A stretch of DNA of 64,000 bases from Strigamia acuminata (taxonomy: Eukaryota; Arthropoda; Chilopoda; Geophilomorpha; Linotaeniidae). Below, one piece after another: positions 39,961 through 53,800 of the stretch; position 1 is the stretch's first letter; each line of letters opens with the position of its first letter. The stretch is from the NCBI GenBank assembly GCA_949358305.1, contig CASHSZ010000070.1, positions 1 to 64,000 on the forward strand, written 5' to 3'. The notes below the pieces were generated by a model, which saw nothing but the letters and a program-made list of their open reading frames with translations, made no database searches and was not told where the DNA came from. Both the position numbers and the translations under genes were made by a program.

Positions 39961-40995
39961 ATCGTACCGCATCACCTCGCCTCATTTCCGGTCTGGAAAA
40001 TTAATGAAAATTAATAAACGCCCCGGCGTTTATTTGAGGCAATACGGCAATACGGCAATTGGAACCCGAAAATAACGTGGGGCTGTGTGAAAACCTGGAT
40101 TTGAATTTCGTCAACGCGCGCGTTGACGCATGGGGAATGTGGGGGTCCCTTCCCAGTCAATTTCACCCCTAAAATATCCCGAAATTGACGATACATGCAT
40201 TTCCAGTTAGAAAAATTGAGCTTCATGTAAATTTTGATTGTTTAGCTTTTTTTTGAAATTTCACCAATTTTCCTTATCTCCAGCTTTCCTCGCTCATTTG
40301 ACACCAAAATGACCTGCATTGAGGATTTTTCCCATAATCCTTTTCGCATGTATGGAGCGCAAACAGTCGCAATAAATGAATTCAGCGGAATTCGACCTTG
40401 AGTTTGCGACGCCATCTTGAATATGAGTAAAAGCACAGTATGGTGTCAATTATTCGAACTGATCGCGGAGCATGGGACAAAAATTGAATAAAAACGAAGA
40501 AATATGATTAAAATTCAACAGAAATCTACACAAAATGATAAAAAATGTATAAACATTGATCAGAAATCGACAAAAATCGACTGAAACCTGACAATAATCA
40601 ATTCAGAATGACAAATAACGATTACAATTGGCAAAAATTGATCAAAAATACAGAAAAATCGATTAAAAACCAGCAAAAAACGAACAGAAATCGATAAAAT
40701 CAATTAAAAATCAACAAATAGCCATTTTGTTTGTTTTTGAACAAATTAAGAACTTTGAAAACACACGACAATTTGAAAAAATAAAAACCGGGGTCAAATA
40801 CGCGCAGCTACTCGTTTGAACGCCGGGGAGGTGTGGGTGATGTGCCTCGAATAAACGCCGGGGCGTTTATTTATTACCAAGGCGGGATGTGAGGCGCGAA
40901 TGAAAGCCCAAGTTGGACATTGCCTCGAATAAACGCCGGGGCATTTATTTATTTCCAAGACGGGAAGTGAGGCGAGATGATGCGGTGCGACGTAT
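39961..40995. repeat. Inverted-repeat element with AAACGCC(C/G)GGGCG arms
   Basis: The left arm (39961-40042) and the right arm (40919-40995) are inverted copies: GTACCGCATCACCTCGCCTCA against TGAGGCGAGATGATGCGGTGC, and AATAAACGCC blocks. A second, direct copy of the right-arm core starts near 40843. The middle includes AT-rich degenerate ATCGANAAAAATC-type sequence at 40470-40730. No coding frame. Confidence 0.55.
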
Positions 40996-41005
40996 TCAAG
41001 GGGGT

Positions 41006-41098
41006 ATTCAAGGCAGTACGCCATGTTTTTCACTATTATTCAAGGCAGTATGCCATGTTTTCCACTATTATTCAAGGCCATGTTTTCCAGTATTTTAT
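41006..41098. repeat. 32-bp tandem repeat, three copies
   Basis: ATTCAAGGC starts at 41006, 41038 and 41070; units carry CAGTAYGCCATGTTTT and CACTATT. Confidence 0.85.
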
Positions 41099-41099
41099 T

Positions 41100-41480
41100 T
41101 TTACCATTTTGTAAGTTTATTGCAATATGTATAAAGTTTATTGCTTTTTGTATGAAGAGTAGTATTCTTTGTGTAATGTGTCTTTATACACATCACACAC
41201 AACGGTTTTTTCTGTTTTCTTCATGTTTATGTTTCGTGTATGCACGTGAAGCCCTGGCACATCTGTCGAACACCTGTACGCATTTGGACGCGCTCAAGGC
41301 GCTACATCGCGTGCTGAAACGCGCTGACGGCGCTACATCACGCATAGTAGCATATATATCACACACATTTCGCGCCCACGACAAAGTACGAACTCATGGC
41401 GATCACCAAAGAACATTTACTTTTCCACACACGTTTTATTTTCTCACAGTCCTGTACACATTTAACTTGCGCGCGCACTT
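41100..41480. other. Left flank of the satellite array
   Basis: It contains two GCGCTACATC-type blocks (about 41290 and 41330) and CGCG-rich sequence similar in style to the satellite but not part of the unit. No gene. Confidence 0.35.
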
Positions 41481-44400
41481 GCTAATGCTACGGTCGACGG
41501 CGATTCGCATGCGCTATCCGCTGCATCAAACCCCAAATACCGATCAAAAATCGCAGAAAACACTAATCCCGACCCAAAAACCGCCAAAATTACCCTCAAC
41601 ACACGCCAACAACCTTCCACCACTTAAATTACACCGGAAAAAAACAATTTCAAACCGAAAAATCAACAAAAAAGGCCAAAAAAATATTGCAAACAAAGAG
41701 AAAAGATCAATTATCGAGGCAAATCCCCACCACAAAACAACGCATCGCCGGTATACACTTAAGCGTACAGTGCACAACACTACTGTTTATTTTCAATGAT
41801 CCAATAAATAAAATTTGAAACAAAGTTGAGTGGAATTGTACGTTTCTTGTATATTAAAGTTTTTATTTTGTTTGTTTACACTTAATTTTTTTTTTCCATC
41901 ATAGAATGGCGACTCGATACTTTTGTAGCTCGAATTCACTTCGTAAACGTGGTCGGTGTTCATCACGCGTCAATGCGCTCGTGCAATAGTATAGGCGCGC
42001 ATACGATTTGATGCGCGCAAAACTTGCAAAACTTGCACGGAATTTGGGCAATTTTTGACAAATTTCAGCAGATTTTTGCCTGTATTTGACAAATTTCAGA
42101 AGATTTTTGCCTATATTTGACAAATTTCAGAAGATTTCCTCAATCCTCAAACATTTGCTGAAATTTCTCATAAAATTTCAAAAATTAATTGAAATTTGTC
42201 TGAAATTTGTCTGGAATTTGTCAAATATTGTCAAAAATCCGTGGAAATTTGTCAAATACTGGCAAAAATCCATGTAAATTTGTCAAAAATTGCCATAATT
42301 CGGTGCAAATTGTGTTAGATATTGGAAAAATTTATTTTAACGCTTCCAACGCGCCAGTAAATCGCGCGTGCACACGCATGGATTTTTCGTCATAGTTGGA
42401 TGCGCGCAAACCTCACGTAACTTGCGCCAAAATTTGGCAATTTTTGACAAATTTCAGCAGATTTTTGCCAGTATTTGACAAATTTCCACTGATTTTTGAC
42501 AATATTTGACCCAACAACTGCGCCACGTTCCAGGCGCCGGTTTAGGCATTTTAGACCCGTTTTAGACCGTTTTAGATGGCGAAAACGTTCTCTCCATCAT
42601 TTTCTACCCCTGGGTGAGGTTTTCAGCGTTCATGATTGATGAAAAAGCTGTTTTCTAACTAGCTGTCCCATTGCTAGTTTTGGCGTCAGGTTTTAGCAAC
42701 CTTCCGATCCGACTCTGTCGTCTGCACGACCTCCAAGACCGTTTTAGGGTTAATTTGAGTCAAATAATTCATTCTGGGGGTTGTTTTGGGTTTTTTACAA
42801 GTGTGTTTTTGTAGTTTTTATTGGTTTCAAACATTGTCAATTCTTTATACAAGTGTAACTTTCATTTCTCTGTATTTTGAGAACTTTGCATTGCAGCAAA
42901 GTTCATTTCTTGCCCCTTAATTATTGTGTAATTGTTGGTTTTCAAGCCCGTTTTTTAACAATAACTTTATTTGAAGTGCCTATTGTTTCAGGCACGTGCC
43001 TTTTATTGTTGAGCAATTTCTTGGGCAGTTGCGCTCCTGTTGCTAGCATTGCCGCGCGTTCTCCGCGCGCGTACTCGCGTTTCGCATCACACACATTCGG
43101 ATTCGATGGCATATCGCGGCGGCACATTGTGTGGCATAGCGCGGCACGTTGCAATTGCTAATGCTACGGTCGACGGCGATTCGCATGCGCTATCCGCTGC
43201 ATCAAACCCCAAATACCGATAAAAAATCGCAGAAAACACTAATCCCGACCCAAAAACCGCCAAAATTACCCTCAACACACGCCAACAACCTTCCACCACT
43301 TAAATTACACCGGAAAAAAACAATTTCAAACCGAAAAATCAACAAAAAAGGCCAAAAAAATATTGCAAACAAAGAGAAAAGATCAATTATCGAGGCAAAT
43401 CCCCACCACAAAACAACGCATCGCCGGTATACACTTAAGCGTACAGTGCACAACACTACTGTTTATTTTCAATGATCCAATAAATAAAATTTGAAACAAA
43501 GTTGAGTGGAATTGTACGTTTCTTGTATATTAAAGTTTTTATTTTGTTTGTTTACACTTAATTTTTTTTTTCCATCATAGAATGGCGACTCGATACTTTT
43601 GTAGCTCGAATTCACTTCGTAAACGTGGTCGGTGTTCATCACGCGTCAATGCGCTCGTGCAATAGTATAGGCGCGCATACGATTTGATGCGCGCAAAACT
43701 TGCAAAACTTGCACGGAATTTGGGCAATTTTTGACAAATTTCAGCAGATTTTTGCCTGTATTTGACAAATTTCAGAAGATTTTTGCCTATATTTGACAAA
43801 TTTCAGAAGATTTCCTCAATCCTCAAACATTTGCTGAAATTTCTCATAAAATTTCAAAAATTAATTGAAATTTGTCTGAAATTTGTCTGGAATTTGTCAA
43901 ATATTGTCAAAAATCCGTGGAAATTTGTCAAATACTGGCAAAAATCCATGTAAATTTGTCAAAAATTGCCATAATTCGGTGCAAATTGTGTTAGATATTG
44001 GAAAAATTTATTTTAACGCTTCCAACGCGCCAGTAAATCGCGCGTGCACACGCATGGATTTTTCGTCATAGTTGGATGCGCGCAAACCTCACGTAACTTG
44101 CGCCAAAATTTGGCAATTTTTGACAAATTTCAGCAGATTTTTGCCAGTATTTGACAAATTTCCACTGATTTTTGACAATATTTGACCCAACAACTGCGCC
44201 ACGTTCCAGGCGCCGGTTTAGGCATTTTAGACCCGTTTTAGACCGTTTTAGATGGCGAAAACGTTCTCTCCATCATTTTCTACCCCTGGGTGAGGTTTTC
44301 AGCGTTCATGATTGATGAAAAAGCTGTTTTCTAACTAGCTGTCCCATTGCTAGTTTTGGCGTCAGGTTTTAGCAACCTTCCGATCCGACTCTGTCGTCTG

Positions 44401-47400
44401 CACGACCTCCAAGACCGTTTTAGGGTTAATTTGAGTCAAATAATTCATTCTGGGGGTTGTTTTGGGTTTTTTACAAGTGTGTTTTTGTAGTTTTTATTGG
44501 TTTCAAACATTGTCAATTCTTTATACAAGCGTAACTTTCATTTCTCTGTATTTTGAGAACTTTGCATTGCAGCAAAGTTCATTTCTTGCCCCTTAATTAT
44601 TGTGTAATTGTTGGTTTTCAGGCCCATTTTTTAACAATAACTTTATTTGAAGTGCCTATTGTTTCAGGCACGTGCCTTTTATTGTTGAGCAATTTCTTGG
44701 GCAGTTGCGCTCCTGTTGCTAGCATTGCCGCGCGTTCTCCGCGCGCGTACTCGCGTTTCGCATCACACACATTCGGATTCGATGGCATATCGCGGCGGCA
44801 CATTGTGTGGCATAGCGCGGCACGTTGCAATTGCTAATGCTACGGTCGACGGCGTTTCGCATGCGCTATCCGCTGCATCAAACCCCAAATACCGATAAAA
44901 AATCGCAGAAAACACTAATCCCGACCCAAAAACCGCCAAAATTACCCTCAACACACGCCAACAACCTTCCACCACTTAAATTACACCGGAAAAAAACAAT
45001 TTCAAACCGAAAAATCAACAAAAAAGGCCAAAAAAATATTGCAAACAAAGAGAAAAGATCAATTATCGAGGCAAATCCCCACCACAAAACAACGCATCGC
45101 CGGTATACACTTAAGCGTACAGTGCACAACACTACTGTTTATTTTCAATGATCCAATAAATAAAATTTGAAACAAAGTTGAGTGGAATTGTACGTTTCTT
45201 GTATATTAAAGTTTTTATTTTGTTTGTTTACACTTAATTTTTTTTTTCCATCATAGAATGGCGACTCGATACTTTTGTAGCTCGAATTCACTTCGTAAAC
45301 GTGGTCGGTGTTCATCACGCGTCAATGCGCTCGTGCAATAGTATAGGCGCGCATACGATTTGATGCGCGCAAAACTTGCAAAACTTGCACGGAATTTGGG
45401 CAATTTTTGACAAATTTCAGCAGATTTTTGCCTGTATTTGACAAATTTCAGAAGATTTTTGCCTATATTTGACAAATTTCAGAAGATTTCCTCAATCCTC
45501 AAACATTTGCTGAAATTTCTCATAAAATTTCAAAAATTAATTGAAATTTGTCTGAAATTTGTCTGGAATTTGTCAAATATTGTCAAAAATCCGTGGAAAT
45601 TTGTCAAATACTGGCAAAAATCCATGTAAATTTGTCAAAAATTGCCATAATTCGGTGCAAATTGTGTTAGATATTGGAAAAATTTATTTTAACGCTTCCA
45701 ACGCGCCAGTAAATCGCGCGTGCACACGCATGGATTTTTCGTCATAGTTGGATGCGCGCAAACCTCACGTAACTTGCGCCAAAATTTGGCAATTTTTGAC
45801 AAATTTCAGCAGATTTTTGCCAGTATTTGACAAATTTCCACTGATTTTTGACAATATTTGACCCAACAACTGCGCCACGTTCCAGGTGCCGGTTTAGGCA
45901 TTTTAGACCCGTTTTAGACCGTTTTAGATGGCGAAAACGTTCTCTCCATCATTTTCTACCCCTGGGTGAGGTTTTCAGCGTTCATGATTGATGAAAAAGC
46001 TGTTTTCTAACTAGCTGTCCCATTGCTAGTTTTGGCGTCAGGTTTTAGCAACCTTCCGATCCGACTCTGTCGTCTGCACGACCTCCAAGACCGTTTTAGG
46101 GTTAATTTGAGTCAAATAATTCATTCTGGGGGTTGTTTTGGGTTTTTTACAAGTGTGTTTTTGTAGTTTTTATTGGTTTCAAACATTGTCAATTCTTTAT
46201 ACAAGTGTAACTTTCATTTCTCTGTATTTTGAGAACTTTGCATTGCAGCAAAGTTCATTTCTTGCCCCTTAATTATTGTGTAATTGTTGGTTTTCAAGCC
46301 CGTTTTTTAACAATAACTTTATTTGAAGTGCCTATTGTTTCAGGCACGTGCTTCCACGTGCCTTTTATTGTTGAGCAATTTCTTGGGCAGTTGCGCTCCT
46401 GTTGCTAGCATTGCCGCGCGTTCTCCGCGCGCGTACTCGCGTTTCGCATCACACACATTCGGATTCGATGGCCTATCGCGGCGGCACATTGTGTGGCATA
46501 GCGCGGCAGGTTGCAATTGCTAATGCTACGGTCGACGGCGATTCGCATGCGCTATCCGCTGCATCAAACCCCAAATACCGATCAAAAATCGCAGAAAACA
46601 CTAATCCCGACCCAAAAACCGCCAAAATTACCCTCAACACACGCCAACAACCTTCCACCACTTAAATTACACCGGAAAAAAACAATTTCAAACCGAAAAA
46701 TCAACAAAAAAGGCCAAAAAAATATTGCAAACAAAGAGAAAAGATCAATTATCGAGGCAAATCCCCACCACAAAACAACGCATCGCCGGTATACACTTAA
46801 GCGTACAGTGCACAACACTACTGTTTATTTTCAATGATCCAATAAATAAAATTTGAAACAAAGTTGAGTGGAATTGTACGTTTCTTGTATATTAAAGTTT
46901 TTATTTTGTTTGTTTACACTTAATTTTTTTTTTCCATCATAGAATGGCGACTCGATACTTTTGTAGCTCGAATTCACTTCGTAAACGTGGTCGGTGTTCA
47001 TCACGCGTCAATGCGCTCGTGCAATAGTATAGGCGCGCATACGATTTGATGCGCGCAAAACTTGCAAAACTTGCACGGAATTTGGGCAATTTTTGACAAA
47101 TTTCAGCAGATTTTTGCCTGTATTTGACAAATTTCAGAAGATTTTTGCCTATATTTGACAAATTTCAGAAGATTTCCTCAATCCTCAAACATTTGCTGAA
47201 ATTTCTCATAAAATTTCTAAAATTAATTGAAATTTGTCTGAAATTTGTCTGGAATTTGTCAAATATTGTCAAAAATCCGTGGAAATTTGTCAAATACTGG
47301 CAAAAATCCATGTAAATTTGTCAAAAATTGCCATAATTCGGTGCAAATTGTGTTAGATATTGGAAAAATTTATTTTAACGCTTCCAACGCGCCAGTAAAT

Positions 47401-48206
47401 CGCGCGTGCACACGCATGGATTTTTTGTCATAGTTGGATGCGCGCAAACCTCACGTAACTTGCGCCAAAATTTGGCAATTTTTGACAAATTTCAGCAGAT
47501 TTTTGCCAGTATTTGACAAATTTCCACTGATTTTTGACAATATTTGACCCAACAACTGCGCCACGTTCCAGGCGCCGGTTTAGGCATTTTAGACCCGTTT
47601 TAGACCGTTTTAGATGGCGAAAACGTTCTCTCCATCATTTTCTACCCCTGGGTGAGGTTTTCAGCGTTCATAATTGATGAAAAAGCTGTTTTCTAACTAG
47701 CTGTCCCATTGCTAGTTTTGGCGTCAGGTTTTAGCAACCTTCCGATCCGACTCTGTCGTCTGCACGACCTCCAAGACTGTTTTAGGGTTAATTTGAGTCA
47801 AATAATTCATTCTGGGTGTTGTTTTGGGTTTTTTACAAGTGTGTTTTTGTAGTTTTTATTGGTTTCAAACATTGTCAATTCTTTATACAAGTGTAACTTT
47901 CATTTCTCTGTATTTTGAGAACTTTGCATTGCAGCAAAGTTCATTTCTTGCCCCTTAATTATTGTGTAATTGTTGGTTTTCAAGCCCGTTTTTTAACAAT
48001 AACTTTATTTGAAGTGCCTATTGTTTCAGGCACGTGCTTCCACGTGCCTTTTATTGTTGAGCAATTTCTTGGGCAGTTGCGCTCCTGTTGCTAGCATTGC
48101 CGCGCGTTCTCCGCGCGCGTACTCGCGCGTTTCGCATCACACACATTCGGGTTCAATGGCCTATCGCGGCGGCACATTGTGTGGCATAGCGCGGCACGTT
48201 GCAATT
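41481..48206 (+). repeat. Satellite array, forward, four units of 1676-1688 bp
   Basis: Units start GCTAATGCTACGGTCGACGG at 41481, 43157, 44833 and 46519. Spacings are 1676, 1676 and 1686; the longer units carry a 10-base insertion at CACGTGCTTCCACGTGCC. Copies differ by only a few bases. Each unit contains a block of inverted and direct TTTGACAAATTTCAG/CTGAAATTTGTC motifs (about 400 bp) and a GCGCGT-rich part. A 27-codon frame (41906-41989 in unit 1) follows an acceptor-like T10-CCATCATAG in each copy, but I see no sign of coding. The fourth unit ends at GCACGTTGCAATT, where the core starts. Confidence 0.95.
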
Positions 48207-48335
48207 ACGTGACGTGGCACGTTGCTGTTACGTGACGCGATAGCCAGTATTTAAGCAGGGGATTCCATCATCGTTTACACAAATGCGCATTGCAACGTGG
48301 AGGCGCATTCGAGTCCTTTTCCCAAGCGTTGAAAA

Positions 48336-48718
48336 AGGACAAAACTCGTATTCGATTCGAAAGCGAATCGAATACGATTTTTGTCCTTTTTCAACGCAAA
48401 ATTGTATTCGATTCGCTTTCGAATCGAATACGAGTTTTGCCCTTCTTCAACGCGAAATCGTATTCGACTCGCTTTCGAGTCGAATGCGAATTTTTCCCTT
48501 CTTCAACGCGAAATCGTATTCGACTCGTTTTCGAGTCGAGTACGAGTTTTGCCCTTCTTCAACGCGAAATCGTATTCGACTCGTTTTCGAGTCGAATACG
48601 AGTTTTGCCCTTCTTCAACGCGAAATCGTATTCGACTCGTTTTCGAGTCGAGTACGAGTTTTGCCCTTCTTCAACGCGAAATCGTATTCGACTCGTTTTC
48701 GAGTCGAATACGAGATAG
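48336..48718. repeat. 56-bp palindromic tandem repeat, left block
   Basis: CCCTTCTTCAACGCGAAAT alternates with CGTATTCGACTCG-TTTT-CGAGTCGAATACG, itself a 13-bp inverted repeat with a four-base loop. About six copies at 56-bp spacing (for example 48440 and 48496). Several copies have matched changes on both arms. Confidence 0.9.
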
Positions 48719-50366
48719 TCGATGACCCGTTCCCGGACTTTGACTCGTACGACTCGTATTCGAGATGTATTCGAGATGTATTCGAGATGTATTCGAATCG
48801 TATTCGAGTCGCATTCGAGATGGTCGATGATTTCCACTCGCTCGTATACGCGTTGTATACGAGCTCGTATTTTGATCGTAATCGTAAACGAATCGTTTAC
48901 AAGTCGTATACAAGTTGTATACGACGTGTATACACCTCGTATACGAACGAAGTTTGGAAAATCCACCGGATACTTACTACGACATGAAAACACATAGTAG
49001 TCACATACGTCTTATTTGGAAATTGTGTTTTCACAAACTTCGTTCGTATACGAGGTGTATACACGTCGTATACAACTTGTATACGACTTGTAAACGATTC
49101 GTTTACGATTACGATCAAAATACGAGCTCGTATACAACGCGTATACGAGCGAGTGGAAATCATCGACCATCTCGAATACGACTCGAATTCGATTCGTATT
49201 CGATTCGAATTCGATTCGAATACGAATACGATCAAAATACGAACTCGTAACAACTCGAATACGAATCAAAGTCCGGGAAACAAAAATCGACCATCTCGTA
49301 TACGACTCGTATTCGAGATGTATTCGGGATGTATTCGAATCGTATTCGAGTCGCATTCGAGATGGTCGATGATTTCCACTCGCTCGTATACGCGTTGTAT
49401 ACGAGCTCGTATTTTGATCGTAATCGTAAACGAATCGTTTACAAGTCGTATACAAGTTGTATACGACGTGTATACACCTCGTATACGAACGAAGTTTGGA
49501 AAATCCACCGGATACTTACTACGACATGAAAACACATAGTAGTCACATACGTCTTATTTGGAAATTGTGTTTTCACAAACTTCGTTCGTATACGAGGTGT
49601 ATACACGTCGTATACAACTTGTATACGACTTGTAAACGATTCGTTTACGATTACGATCAAAATACGAGCTCGTATACAACGCGTATACGAGCGAGTGGAA
49701 ATCATCGACCATCTCGAATACGACTCGAATTCGATTCGTATTCGATTCGAATACGATTCGAATTCGATTCGAATACGAATACGATCAAAATACGAACTCG
49801 TAACAACTCGAATACGAATCAAAGTCCGGGAAACAAAAATCGACCATCTCGTATACGACTCGTATTCGAGATGTATTCGAGATGTATTCGAATCGTATTC
49901 GAGTCGCATTCGAGATGGTCGATGATTTCCACTCGCTCGTATACGCGTTGTATACGAGCTCGTATTTTGATCGTAATCGTAAACGAATCGTTTACAAGTC
50001 GTATACAAGTTGTATACGACGTGTATACACCTCGTATACGAACGAAGTTTGGAAAATCCACCGGATACTTACTACGACATGAAAACACATAGTAGTCACA
50101 TACGTCTTATTTGGAAATTGTGTTTTCACAAACTTCGTTCGTATACGAGGTGTATACACGTCGTATACAACTTGTATACGACTTGTAAACGATTCGTTTA
50201 CGATTACGATCAAAATACGAGCTCGTATACAACGCGTATACGAGCGAGTGGAAATCATCGACCATCTCGAATGCGACTCGAATACGATTCGAATACATCT
50301 CGAATACATCTCGAATACATCTCGAATACGAGTCGTACGAGTCAAAGTCCGGGAACGGGTCATCGA
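48719..50366. repeat. Three ~541-553-bp blocks of TCGTATACGA-type inverted repeats
   Basis: Blocks hold runs of 6-10-bp palindromes (GTATAC, TTCGAA, CGAATACG) and an ~85-bp non-palindromic spacer (AAAATCCACCGG..AAATTGTGTTTTC) that occurs at about 48958, 49499 and 50052, each flanked by inverted arms. Spacings are 541 and 553. Confidence 0.85.
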
Positions 50367-50749
50367 CTATCTCGTATTCGACTCGAAAACGAGTCGAATA
50401 CGATTTCGCGTTGAAGAAGGGCAAAACTCGTACTCGACTCGAAAACGAGTCGAATACGATTTCGCGTTGAAGAAGGGCAAAACTCGTATTCGACTCGAAA
50501 ACGAGTCGAATACGATTTCGCGTTGAAGAAGGGCAAAACTCGTACTCGACTCGAAAACGAGTCGAATACGATTTCGCGTTGAAGAAGGGAAAAATTCGCA
50601 TTCGACTCGAAAGCGAGTCGAATACGATTTCGCGTTGAAGAAGGGCAAAACTCGTATTCGATTCGAAAGCGAATCGAATACAATTTTGCGTTGAAAAAGG
50701 ACAAAAATCGTATTCGATTCGCTTTCGAATCGAATACGAGTTTTGTCCT
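50367..50749. repeat. 56-bp palindromic tandem repeat, right block (mirror)
   Basis: Exact mirror of the left block by the 99085 rule, including its private variants (for example GAATGCGAATT and its inverse). Confidence 0.9.
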
Positions 50750-50878
50750 TTTTCAACGCTTGGGAAAAGGACTCGAATGCGCCTCCACGTTGCAATGCGC
50801 ATTTGTGTAAACGATGATGGAATCCCCTGCTTAAATACTGGCTATCGCGTCACGTAACAGCAACGTGCCACGTCACGT

Positions 50879-53800
50879 AATTGCAACGTGCCGCGCTATG
50901 CCACACAATGTGCCGCCGCGATAGGCCATTGAACCCGAATGTGTGTGATGCGAAACGCGCGAGTACGCGCGCGGAGAACGCGCGGCAATGCTAGCAACAG
51001 GAGCGCAACTGCCCAAGAAATTGCTCAACAATAAAAGGCACGTGGAAGCACGTGCCTGAAACAATAGGCACTTCAAATAAAGTTATTGTTAAAAAACGGG
51101 CTTGAAAACCAACAATTACACAATAATTAAGGGGCAAGAAATGAACTTTGCTGCAATGCAAAGTTCTCAAAATACAGAGAAATGAAAGTTACACTTGTAT
51201 AAAGAATTGACAATGTTTGAAACCAATAAAAACTACAAAAACACACTTGTAAAAAACCCAAAACAACACCCAGAATGAATTATTTGACTCAAATTAACCC
51301 TAAAACAGTCTTGGAGGTCGTGCAGACGACAGAGTCGGATCGGAAGGTTGCTAAAACCTGACGCCAAAACTAGCAATGGGACAGCTAGTTAGAAAACAGC
51401 TTTTTCATCAATTATGAACGCTGAAAACCTCACCCAGGGGTAGAAAATGATGGAGAGAACGTTTTCGCCATCTAAAACGGTCTAAAACGGGTCTAAAATG
51501 CCTAAACCGGCGCCTGGAACGTGGCGCAGTTGTTGGGTCAAATATTGTCAAAAATCAGTGGAAATTTGTCAAATACTGGCAAAAATCTGCTGAAATTTGT
51601 CAAAAATTGCCAAATTTTGGCGCAAGTTACGTGAGGTTTGCGCGCATCCAACTATGACAAAAAATCCATGCGTGTGCACGCGCGATTTACTGGCGCGTTG
51701 GAAGCGTTAAAATAAATTTTTCCAATATCTAACACAATTTGCACCGAATTATGGCAATTTTTGACAAATTTACATGGATTTTTGCCAGTATTTGACAAAT
51801 TTCCACGGATTTTTGACAATATTTGACAAATTCCAGACAAATTTCAGACAAATTTCAATTAATTTTAGAAATTTTATGAGAAATTTCAGCAAATGTTTGA
51901 GGATTGAGGAAATCTTCTGAAATTTGTCAAATATAGGCAAAAATCTTCTGAAATTTGTCAAATACAGGCAAAAATCTGCTGAAATTTGTCAAAAATTGCC
52001 CAAATTCCGTGCAAGTTTTGCAAGTTTTGCGCGCATCAAATCGTATGCGCGCCTATACTATTGCACGAGCGCATTGACGCGTGATGAACACCGACCACGT
52101 TTACGAAGTGAATTCGAGCTACAAAAGTATCGAGTCGCCATTCTATGATGGAAAAAAAAAATTAAGTGTAAACAAACAAAATAAAAACTTTAATATACAA
52201 GAAACGTACAATTCCACTCAACTTTGTTTCAAATTTTATTTATTGGATCATTGAAAATAAACAGTAGTGTTGTGCACTGTACGCTTAAGTGTATACCGGC
52301 GATGCGTTGTTTTGTGGTGGGGATTTGCCTCGATAATTGATCTTTTCTCTTTGTTTGCAATATTTTTTTGGCCTTTTTTGTTGATTTTTCGGTTTGAAAT
52401 TGTTTTTTTCCGGTGTAATTTAAGTGGTGGAAGGTTGTTGGCGTGTGTTGAGGGTAATTTTGGCGGTTTTTGGGTCGGGATTAGTGTTTTCTGCGATTTT
52501 TGATCGGTATTTGGGGTTTGATGCAGCGGATAGCGCATGCGAATCGCCGTCGACCGTAGCATTAGCAATTGCAACCTGCCGCGCTATGCCACACAATGTG
52601 CCGCCGCGATAGGCCATCGAATCCGAATGTGTGTGATGCGAAACGCGAGTACGCGCGCGGAGAACGCGCGGCAATGCTAGCAACAGGAGCGCAACTGCCC
52701 AAGAAATTGCTCAACAATAAAAGGCACGTGGAAGCACGTGCCTGAAACAATAGGCACTTCAAATAAAGTTATTGTTAAAAAACGGGCTTGAAAACCAACA
52801 ATTACACAATAATTAAGGGGCAAGAAATGAACTTTGCTGCAATGCAAAGTTCTCAAAATACAGAGAAATGAAAGTTACACTTGTATAAAGAATTGACAAT
52901 GTTTGAAACCAATAAAAACTACAAAAACACACTTGTAAAAAACCCAAAACAACCCCCAGAATGAATTATTTGACTCAAATTAACCCTAAAACGGTCTTGG
53001 AGGTCGTGCAGACGACAGAGTCGGATCGGAAGGTTGCTAAAACCTGACGCCAAAACTAGCAATGGGACAGCTAGTTAGAAAACAGCTTTTTCATCAATCA
53101 TGAACGCTGAAAACCTCACCCAGGGGTAGAAAATGATGGAGAGAACGTTTTCGCCATCTAAAACGGTCTAAAACGGGTCTAAAATGCCTAAACCGGCACC
53201 TGGAACGTGGCGCAGTTGTTGGGTCAAATATTGTCAAAAATCAGTGGAAATTTGTCAAATACTGGCAAAAATCTGCTGAAATTTGTCAAAAATTGCCAAA
53301 TTTTGGCGCAAGTTACGTGAGGTTTGCGCGCATCCAACTATGACGAAAAATCCATGCGTGTGCACGCGCGATTTACTGGCGCGTTGGAAGCGTTAAAATA
53401 AATTTTTCCAATATCTAACACAATTTGCACCGAATTATGGCAATTTTTGACAAATTTACATGGATTTTTGCCAGTATTTGACAAATTTCCACGGATTTTT
53501 GACAATATTTGACAAATTCCAGACAAATTTCAGACAAATTTCAATTAATTTTTGAAATTTTATGAGAAATTTCAGCAAATGTTTGAGGATTGAGGAAATC
53601 TTCTGAAATTTGTCAAATATAGGCAAAAATCTTCTGAAATTTGTCAAATACAGGCAAAAATCTGCTGAAATTTGTCAAAAATTGCCCAAATTCCGTGCAA
53701 GTTTTGCAAGTTTTGCGCGCATCAAATCGTATGCGCGCCTATACTATTGCACGAGCGCATTGACGCGTGATGAACACCGACCACGTTTACGAAGTGAATT

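Larger units (their letters stand above)
48207..50878. repeat. Palindromic core joining two opposed satellite arrays
   Basis: The core is symmetrical about 49542/49543: position x pairs with 99085-x. It begins ACGTGACG on both sides, then TATTTAAG (48248-48255 and inverted 50830-50837), then 56-bp palindromic repeats, then three copies of a ~550-bp block. It is not inserted into a unit: the arrays on both sides stop at the same unit position in opposite orientation. Confidence 0.9.

Noticed and set aside
41906-41989. 27-codon frame after an acceptor-like site in each satellite unit
   Set aside because: Recurs with the satellite, has no known domain, and no upstream donor or exon was found.
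48283-50802. Long open frames (up to 234 residues) in the palindromic core
   Set aside because: Several frames on both strands are open at once because the 56-bp and TCGTATACGA repeats lack stops. The peptides are low complexity.
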